DNA of 32,118 bases from Gammaproteobacteria bacterium (lineage in GTDB: Bacteria; Pseudomonadota; Gammaproteobacteria; Magnimaribacterales; TMED112): the NCBI GenBank assembly GCA_002690945.1, contig NZGL01000017.1, forward strand, positions 11,879 to 43,996. The letters run 5' to 3'. Below are positions 26,794 to 32,118 of this stretch, piece by piece; the stretch's first letter is position 1, and each line of letters opens with the position of its first letter. Below the pieces are notes generated by a model, which did no database searches, was not told the DNA's origin, and saw only the letters and a program-made list of their open reading frames with translations. The position numbers were made by a program, and so were the translations under genes.

Positions 26794-29700
26794 TTAGTAA
26801 TAACTAGAACCGCCGCCACCCGAACCACTGCTACCACTGCCACTACTAGACGATGAAGTAGAACTAGTAGATGTTGTTACACCAGTAATTGAAGTTGTTC
26901 CGGATGCCGTATCTAATGTTCCGCCTGCAATTCTAATATTAGATTCTGTATACGACGAAACTATGTCTATATCAGACACTTTCGCGGCACTTATAAAAAT
27001 TTCATGCTCGTTTGGAGTTACTTGAAACATGTTACCAAATCTAGAACCACCGTCATTAGGTACTATAACAATAGACGAAACAATACCTATCATTTTTCGA
27101 TGTACATAACCGGCCAATTCTGTAAAATAAAATGTTTCTCCAAAGGCCCAATTAGCAGGATCAAAATATTCGTCTATATAACCTACAATTAATGCCTTTA
27201 TTTCATTATCTGTATATGACGTAGTAGAATTTTTAACTACCTTAAATTTTGCTTGCAATGCATAGTCTGCTTCTGCACCAAATAGTATTTTCATTTCACA
27301 AGGTTTGTAAATAATTGTATCGGACGAAGTTTTTGAACTTTCAATTGATGTAAACATATTTTTTAAATCTTCTGTTGTATGAGGTAACGGCTTAAAATCT
27401 GTACGCCTGTCATTTTTTAACCAATTTGAAAAAGAAGTATAATATGTATTTGTTAAGACAAATGTATCAATTATATTTGTAACCGCTGGATCTATTCTTG
27501 TTTCTTCACTAGCGGCATGTGTCCATTTAAAATTAAGATTTGATCTTCCGGTATAACTTTTATATGTTAATGTTCTAACATGTTCCCAATATGTAGTATT
27601 AGTTGGTAAACTTCCTAAATTATTATTTGCCAATGATTTATATTCAGAACCTTCATATTCGACTTTATCGTTTATTGAATATACTTGAGCTGAAGACCAA
27701 CTTATAACTGCACTAGGAGTAGCAGGTGTCCAATATGTAGTATTAGTTGGTACATTGCCTGTTGATGTTTGTAGTGCCTTATAATAATTTCCGTTGTATA
27801 TTACAACATCATTTACTCCGTAAGATGCAACAGCATTATATTCTAATGCTAAAGGCGGAGGATCTGTCATTAATGTTTTATATGTGTAATTACCGTCTTG
27901 AACATCTGTTATAAAAATAGTATTAGAACCAACAATAGAATCAAATGCAAACGGATCGTCAATTACAGAATCTTTATTATCGTCTGCAAATTTAAGCAAT
28001 ACTCTTCGAGGATCGGTATATCCGTCGTCATATGTATAATATCCTGATATATCAAATTTATAGTCTCCAGTAAATAACGTGGAGCCTGTGCCTCCACCAG
28101 TAGTTGTAAGCGGTACAGAATTTAATTTTAAAATATTAATAGCATCTATAACAGATTTTTTTGATAATTTGCTTACTTTATTTTCTAATCGTTGATTATA
28201 AAACCTTACGTTGCTGACAGAACCAAAATTAAATTTAACCGATCTTGCTAAAAATACCCATTGCGATGCTTCTTTTTCTATTCTTAACATCCAGCTATGA
28301 TCACCGTTACTACCTGTGCCGGCAGTTCCAAGATTAAATGCAGTATCTCTAGAAGCACCTAAATTTGCTACAGGCACTACTGTCCATGCCATTGTTGTAT
28401 GATTATAATATAAACCAAATGAATTATTTGCATCTAATTGTGTAGTTATATTTGTTCTTTCGGTTGATGTAAATTTTTTATTAAATGCAGGTGCTATTCT
28501 TTTAATTCTATAACCGGAAGGAATATTTCTAGATAATTGTATCGTACCTAGTCCTTCGGCAGTTTTACCTGTATAAGCCAATGTGGTATCTGTAACACCT
28601 CTACCATCTCCCGAAACACTAACTATGCTTGCCCATTCCGTTTTAGAAGAAGCAGTATAAGCATTAGTACCGGCGGTATCGGGCTGAACAAACTCAATGT
28701 TAGCTCCTGGTACTAAATATTTTCCTATTGCATCGGTTGTATATGTTCCTAAACTTGCGGTTGTTGCATCATCTTGAAAATAACCTGTTGACATTTTATT
28801 TGTGCTAGTTACCCTCGACCATGTCCATATGTTACTTGTTTCTGCTTGCAAATAATTAGAAGCAATATAGCTACCAGAATATTTTTGATAATAAAAATTT
28901 TCAACTTCTTTTTCATTCAAATATGATTCTATGTATTGTTCTATAATAGATGATGAAGTCAATGTCGAGGTAGTAGATAAAGTTGATCGTAATAAAGAAT
29001 CTTCTAAATAAATGTACCCATCGTCACCAAATATAGTTAAATCTTTATATGTACCAGTCGGATCATTAATATCAACATAACGTGTATGTCCACTATGTAT
29101 TCTGTTTGTACTTTTTATCTTTTTAATATTTGTAGATGCTTGTAATGGATATACTGCATAATCTTCAGCTGTAACCATTCTATCTTGAGTAGCATATACT
29201 TGTGGTGCATTTGTTTGTATAGACGTTAAAGACTCTGTTTCTGTGCTATTTTGAACTGTTTCTTGTAAATCCAAAACAACAGTTAAATCGTATAATTGAT
29301 TGTCGTTTCTACTAAAATAAGGAATAACAATGTTTATATTTTGCATGTCTTCTGGTCTAATAATATACGATTCATTGTTTCCTGTTCTGTACCAAGTTCT
29401 AATAACATCTTTAGGAGCATTGCCAAATCTTCCATCTGCAAACTTAATAGATATTTGATCGTCGACTCTTGTAACAACTTCAAATATATTTCTTAAACTA
29501 TTATCAATAGAATTAAAAATAACATTTGATCCTGTAACAACAGGTACTTTTGTCCAACTTGCAGATACTGATCCTAACTGGGTCACACTTTGAACCCATA
29601 CATCGTCGTTTACTACATCGTTTACATTAATATCTATAACTTGATTTTCAATAGGAGATGTGATCAAAACATCTTTAAATGCCAATGTTCCTTGTTTAAA

Positions 29701-30462
29701 ATAAAAGAAAAATCCTGTATTTTCACTTGCATTGCCTTTACCATCATTTAGATAAACACATTTAAATGATGCATTAGGATCAGGATAAGGTTCTACATAA
29801 CCAGCAGTATTTAAATTAACATTGCATACCTCAAATCCGGTTGACACTCCGTTAACATTAGCATTAAATGAATAAACAACATCTTGCCCTGTCAACGAAT
29901 TTAGAGTATAAATTTCTGTTTTAATACCATTATATGTTCCTGAATTAAATGGAGTACCAAACTGATTTGTAGATGTTAGCACAGAATTTACAATTAAAAG
30001 AAATTGTTCATAAGCATTTGCATTTGTAGCATCGTTCCATAATACTTCTACATTAGAAAGATTATTGCCGTCCGAATCTATTAATATTTCTGTAGTTTTT
30101 ACTGATTTTACTTTAGCTACTCCTTTTGAATTAATTGATCGTTTTGGATTATATCCTAAAAATCTAGCCAATCGTAACACTGATTCTCTAGAAGTAGCAG
30201 TTTCCATAAAATTTTCACGAGAAGAAAAATCGATTCTAAATGCTAGACTATGTCCTAAATATGCAATAAGATCTATTAAACTTACAAATTCTGAAGATTG
30301 AATCCAATCGTTATAATCTTCTGGATAATTTAATCTAATGTAATCGACCATTGCCGATTTAATTGTATCAAAATCGTATGCTTTAAAATTTGCTTGGGCA
30401 AACGATTGATATACCGCCGTGTAATCTTCTGCGGCAAATAACACATCTTGTCTTGTTGCCAT
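26794..30462 (-). CDS. 6: Baseplate wedge protein gp6, enlarged (1222 residues)
   Basis: In T4, gp6 forms the ring of dimers that connects the baseplate wedges. The N-terminal 115 residues carry the characteristic gp6 pattern: a helical lead, DTIKSAMVDYIRLNYPEDYN, FVSLIDLIAYLGHSLAFRID and RLARFLGYNPKRSI. The C-terminal third (about 1020-1180) has FGAEADYALQAKFKVVKN and FTELAGYVHRKMIGIVSSI, matching the gp6 C-terminal region. The protein is nearly twice the length of T4 gp6 (660 residues). The extra mass is in the middle and includes two CBM5/12-like modules at about 871-962, with NTTYW closing each. The last 35 residues are a Ser/Thr/Gly tail ending in SSYY. It starts at the ATG at 30462 after AGGA, 10 bases downstream of gp25, and ends 11 bases before the giant gene. 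Confidence 0.9.
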   Translation of the reverse strand: MATRQDVLFAAEDYTAVYQSFAQANFKAYDFDTIKSAMVDYIRLNYPEDYNDWIQSSEFVSLIDLIAYLGHSLAFRIDFSSRENFMETATSRESVLRLARFLGYNPKRSINSKGVAKVKSVKTTEILIDSDGNNLSNVEVLWNDATNANAYEQFLLIVNSVLTSTNQFGTPFNSGTYNGIKTEIYTLNSLTGQDVVYSFNANVNGVSTGFEVCNVNLNTAGYVEPYPDPNASFKCVYLNDGKGNASENTGFFFYFKQGTLAFKDVLITSPIENQVIDINVNDVVNDDVWVQSVTQLGSVSASWTKVPVVTGSNVIFNSIDNSLRNIFEVVTRVDDQISIKFADGRFGNAPKDVIRTWYRTGNNESYIIRPEDMQNINIVIPYFSRNDNQLYDLTVVLDLQETVQNSTETESLTSIQTNAPQVYATQDRMVTAEDYAVYPLQASTNIKKIKSTNRIHSGHTRYVDINDPTGTYKDLTIFGDDGYIYLEDSLLRSTLSTTSTLTSSSIIEQYIESYLNEKEVENFYYQKYSGSYIASNYLQAETSNIWTWSRVTSTNKMSTGYFQDDATTASLGTYTTDAIGKYLVPGANIEFVQPDTAGTNAYTASSKTEWASIVSVSGDGRGVTDTTLAYTGKTAEGLGTIQLSRNIPSGYRIKRIAPAFNKKFTSTERTNITTQLDANNSFGLYYNHTTMAWTVVPVANLGASRDTAFNLGTAGTGSNGDHSWMLRIEKEASQWVFLARSVKFNFGSVSNVRFYNQRLENKVSKLSKKSVIDAINILKLNSVPLTTTGGGTGSTLFTGDYKFDISGYYTYDDGYTDPRRVLLKFADDNKDSVIDDPFAFDSIVGSNTIFITDVQDGNYTYKTLMTDPPPLALEYNAVASYGVNDVVIYNGNYYKALQTSTGNVPTNTTYWTPATPSAVISWSSAQVYSINDKVEYEGSEYKSLANNNLGSLPTNTTYWEHVRTLTYKSYTGRSNLNFKWTHAASEETRIDPAVTNIIDTFVLTNTYYTSFSNWLKNDRRTDFKPLPHTTEDLKNMFTSIESSKTSSDTIIYKPCEMKILFGAEADYALQAKFKVVKNSTTSYTDNEIKALIVGYIDEYFDPANWAFGETFYFTELAGYVHRKMIGIVSSIVIVPNDGGSRFGNMFQVTPNEHEIFISAAKVSDIDIVSSYTESNIRIAGGTLDTASGTTSITGVTTSTSSTSSSSSGSGSSGSGGGGSSYY
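27577..27850 (-). repeat. Tandem CBM5/12-like modules in gp6
   Basis: Two modules of about 48 residues follow each other: YGVNDVVIYNGNYYKALQTS...NVPTNTTYW, then YSINDKVEYEGSEYKSLANN...SLPTNTTYW. At DNA level a 23-base identical direct repeat (27586-27608 and 27730-27752), spaced 144 bases apart, encodes the PTNTTYW end. This indicates a fairly recent internal duplication or gene conversion. The Y...V...G...Y...W pattern is that of type-3 chitin-binding (CBM5/12) modules; the binding specificity is unknown. Confidence 0.75.
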
Positions 30463-30472
30463 TTAGTTATTC

Positions 30473-30844
30473 CTATTCTGCTTCAGATAAGTTTCGATCA
30501 AAATTAATAGATAAGATATCTTCTTGATCAGTTGGTGTATATCTTAATCTCATCTGAACGCTAATTGCATTTTGATTACTATAAGTAACCACTTCTCGTA
30601 AATTCCATCTAGGATCTTGTGATACAATATCAACACAATCTTCTTTTACTGCATCTTCAACTGTATCATCATAAGGTTCAAATAATAAATCCCATATTAA
30701 AGAACCATACGAAGGATCCATTAATCTTTCACCTTTTTTAGTGTTAAAATGATTTGTTAAATCTTGTTTGGCAAGGTCCATATCTTTTAATTTCCTTACT
30801 GGTGTTTTAGAAGAATATCCCTTGAATATAACTTTTGTTGCCAT
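30473..30844 (-). CDS. 25: Baseplate wedge protein gp25
   Basis: The 123-residue protein has the gp25-like fold signature: a DMDLAKQDLTNHFNT helix, then KKGERLMDPSYGSLIWDLLF, then a C-terminal strand pair around VTYSNQNAISVQMRLRYTPT. gp25 is part of the conserved baseplate wedge core shared by T4-like tails and type VI secretion systems (TssE family). Its length is near that of T4 gp25 (132 residues). It is followed after 10 bases by gp6, a gene order common in marine T4-like phages. The ATG at 30844 has a weak GGAA eight bases upstream. The gene begins the leftward structural block, divergent from the small rightward genes. No consensus late promoter is obvious; TATAAT at 30859-30864 on this strand would leave a leader of only a few bases. 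Confidence 0.9.
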   Translation of the reverse strand: MATKVIFKGYSSKTPVRKLKDMDLAKQDLTNHFNTKKGERLMDPSYGSLIWDLLFEPYDDTVEDAVKEDCVDIVSQDPRWNLREVVTYSNQNAISVQMRLRYTPTDQEDILSINFDRNLSEAE

Positions 30845-30966
30845 AATTGTTCCAACTTATTATATTTAGTAAAAAATAAACCACATATTTAATATTTTTG
30901 GTTGACATTTGATCTTAAGAGTATATAATACTTGTAAAAGTAGTTAATCATATAACAAATGAGCAT
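30845..30966. other. Divergent intergenic region
   Basis: These 122 bases separate the leftward structural block from the rightward small genes. They hold the TTGACA/TATAAT promoter for the right side and, on the minus strand, a TATAAT hexamer close to gp25. No hairpin or tRNA was seen. Confidence 0.7.
30902..30929 (+). promoter_or_regulatory. Consensus sigma70-type promoter for the rightward genes
   Basis: TTGACA (30902-30907) and TATAAT (30924-30929) are both exact consensus hexamers, separated by 16 bases. Transcription would start near 30936, about 30 bases before the ATG at 30967. It lies in the 122-base divergent intergenic region. An exact match to both boxes suggests early expression by the unmodified host polymerase. 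Confidence 0.75.
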
Positions 30967-31212
30967 ATGAATGATTATAACCGCGGTAAACGTGACATTA
31001 TGTTAGAAATGGCAAAAGAAGATTTGATTAACGTAGCAACAAGAATTGCTGTGTTAGAAAACGATCTCGATGGTGCCCGAAAAACAAAGTGGGAGCTAGT
31101 TAATAAGATTCGTTTGCTAGAAAACAATGCGGCTTTTGAGTGTGTAGAAAAAGGAGAAGCATTAACCCTTCATGAAAAGATTAACATTATTAAGGAAGGA
31201 TTTACTGTATAG
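30967..31212 (+). CDS. Small charged helical protein, 81 residues
   Basis: I do not recognise this protein. It is strongly charged and looks like one or two helices; the stretch IAVLENDLDGARKTKWELVN (about 27-46), followed by KIRLLENNAAF, has a heptad-like pattern consistent with a short coiled coil. No catalytic or metal-binding motif is present. It is the first gene behind the consensus sigma70-like promoter and so may be expressed early. The predicted leader is short and carries only a weak GAG Shine-Dalgarno. A four-codon open frame starting at 30959 (ATG AGC ATA TGA) ends across this gene's ATG. Confidence 0.65.
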   Translation: MNDYNRGKRDIMLEMAKEDLINVATRIAVLENDLDGARKTKWELVNKIRLLENNAAFECVEKGEALTLHEKINIIKEGFTV

Positions 31213-31219
31213 ATAAATA
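31212..31219 (+). promoter_or_regulatory. Possible late-promoter-like box GATAAATA
   Basis: GATAAATA lies 24 bases before the ATG at 31244, starting on the last base of the preceding TAG stop. It differs from T4 TATAAATA at the first base, and an N-ATAAATA form is known for late genes of marine T4-like phages. AT richness makes chance occurrence plausible. Confidence 0.35.
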
Positions 31220-31243
31220 ATTTAAACAGTTTAGGACAGTTAT

Positions 31244-31711
31244 ATGAAAATCAACGACATTGTCAACGAAGCATCTTTTAAATTTTCTCCCGAAGACTTT
31301 AAAGATACAGAAAAGTATAGTGTACCTTTTGAGGATATGACAAGATTTGCTCAATTCTTAGCAAGGCAAATGGAAATTATGGGTGTCTCAAAAGAGATGG
31401 CGGAAAAGTTATATAATGCAGCAGAATCAGGTAATGATAGTTGGATTCATAGATTTGGAAAAAGTCCTAAACTTAAAAATCTTATCGGTCATAGTATTAA
31501 TACTGCAATGACATCCAATTTAGTTGCAATTCAAAAAGCAATGGGATTACATGCAGGCATTCTTAACCTTAAAAAGAAAAGTCCTAGCAAACCATCGCCT
31601 ACACCAGACGATATGCTACCCGGCGGACCAGACGACGAAGAAGCAAGAGATCGTCGAAGTGCAGCCGCATTTGGACCTCCAACAGATCCACGTGGTATTA
31701 GATCATACTAA
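31244..31711 (+). CDS. Hypothetical protein, 155 residues, with Pro/charged C-terminal tail
   Basis: I do not recognise a named family. The start MKINDIVNEASF is typical of many small marine T4-like phage proteins. The middle (about 25-105) is predicted helical, with FEDMTRFAQFLARQMEIMGV and a polar loop NDSWIHRFGKS. The last 45 residues are rich in Pro, Lys, Asp and Arg and probably disordered. The ATG has AGGA seven bases upstream. The gap from the preceding gene is 31 bases and contains a late-promoter-like box, so it may be transcribed both early and late. The function is unknown; there is no sign of an enzyme or membrane protein. Confidence 0.7.
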   Translation: MKINDIVNEASFKFSPEDFKDTEKYSVPFEDMTRFAQFLARQMEIMGVSKEMAEKLYNAAESGNDSWIHRFGKSPKLKNLIGHSINTAMTSNLVAIQKAMGLHAGILNLKKKSPSKPSPTPDDMLPGGPDDEEARDRRSAAAFGPPTDPRGIRSY

Positions 31712-31714
31712 ATT

Positions 31715-31933
31715 ATGAAAGAACTATTAGATCAACTACGAGTTGTTTTTGAAAAATCAGAATCTCGTATTACCCAACTCGTGGGTAAATGTAACGAGCT
31801 AGAACAAGAAAACGACAGACTTCGTGCAGAACTTCGAGACGAAGGATACATCATTAAAATAAACAGAAACTATGATAGGTCTAGAAAGTATGACAGAAGC
31901 AAATCCCAACGAGAGTTCGACTGCGATTTTTGA
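31715..31933 (+). CDS. Small coiled-coil protein, 72 residues
   Basis: The first 45 residues form a heptad-patterned helix (LLDQLRVVFEKSES, then ITQLVGKCNELEQENDRLRA), which is strong evidence for a coiled coil of leucine-zipper type. The remaining residues are basic and polar (NYDRSRKYDRSKSQRE) and could bind nucleic acid, which is inference only. The ATG lies three bases after the preceding stop. The 3' end overlaps the next gene by 44 bases. The family was not recognised. Confidence 0.55.
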   Translation: MKELLDQLRVVFEKSESRITQLVGKCNELEQENDRLRAELRDEGYIIKINRNYDRSRKYDRSKSQREFDCDF

Positions 31934-32118
31934 TTGGGCAAATAGATTTCATAAAACATTTAAAGAATTAAAACACAAAGGGTTAGACATACAAACAGTC
32001 CGTGTCTTTAGAAACTTAGTATGTAGAGACGGTTTTTCGTTTTCCCTCCAAGCAGGTCCTGCACATTATTCAGAACCAAAAGCAATAGCAGAAAAATATG
32101 ATGCCTGGGAAATAGGTT
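31890..32118 (+). CDS. Conserved hypothetical phage protein, N-terminal part (cut by the right edge)
   Basis: The frame is open from the ATG at 31890 to the window end (76 codons), with another in-frame ATG at 31872. It encodes FDWANRFHKTFKELKHKG, then VRVFRNLVCRDGFSFSLQAG and a PAHYSEPKA segment. The VCRDGFSFSLQAG pattern resembles conserved hypothetical proteins in marine T4-like phages, as I remember them; no function is known to me. I prefer 31890 because AGGT lies about ten bases upstream and the overlap with the preceding coiled-coil gene is shorter (44 instead of 62 bases). Confidence 0.65.
   Translation, partial: MTEANPNESSTAIFDWANRFHKTFKELKHKGLDIQTVRVFRNLVCRDGFSFSLQAGPAHYSEPKAIAEKYDAWEIG

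Noticed and set aside
1-32118. Search for tRNA genes, CRISPR arrays, insertion sequences and integrases
   Set aside because: Intergenic space is too short for most of these. No cloverleaf, spaced repeats, terminal inverted repeats or recombinase motifs were seen.

Overview
The window looks like part of the genome of a marine, T4-like, contractile-tailed bacteriophage. It is very AT-rich, almost entirely coding, and its genes overlap or are separated by about 3-12 bases. Two genes are recognisable by T4 name: the baseplate wedge proteins gp25 (30473-30844) and gp6 (26794-30462). The other large proteins have the style of virion proteins from marine T4-like phages. The host cannot be read from the sequence; a marine bacterium (cyanobacterium, SAR11 or other) is inferred only from resemblance to those phage families.

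Layout. A divergent promoter region (about 30845-30966) splits the window. To its right, rightward genes encode small hypothetical proteins behind a consensus sigma70-type promoter (TTGACA, 16 bp, TATAAT). To its left, one long leftward block runs to the window edge in this order: gp25, an enlarged gp6, a giant 3942-residue tail/baseplate protein, a 210-residue structural protein, a 1526-residue tail-fibre-like protein, a 556-residue structural or fibre-like protein, and a 116-residue conserved T4-like protein. Next comes a translationally coupled modification cassette: two GT8-like glycosyltransferases, an unknown 292-residue protein, a GT-A-like protein, and four radical SAM/twitch-type proteins, the last cut by the left edge.

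How the genes may work together. gp25, gp6 and the giant protein should build the baseplate wedge and its periphery. gp6 and the giant protein both carry modules resembling type-3 chitin-binding domains (CBM5/12). The giant also has a galactose-binding-like jelly roll and two cupredoxin-like domains, one of which keeps a plausible His-Cys-His-Met copper site. The downstream radical SAM plus glycosyltransferase cassette is inferred to make or attach a modified sugar or peptide, either on the virion or on the host surface. The substrate is not visible.

The most unusual observation is that the 491-residue radical SAM protein looks like a circular permutation of its 330-residue neighbour: the C-terminal Cys domain comes first and the radical SAM barrel last. 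No tRNA, CRISPR array, insertion sequence or integration gene was seen.
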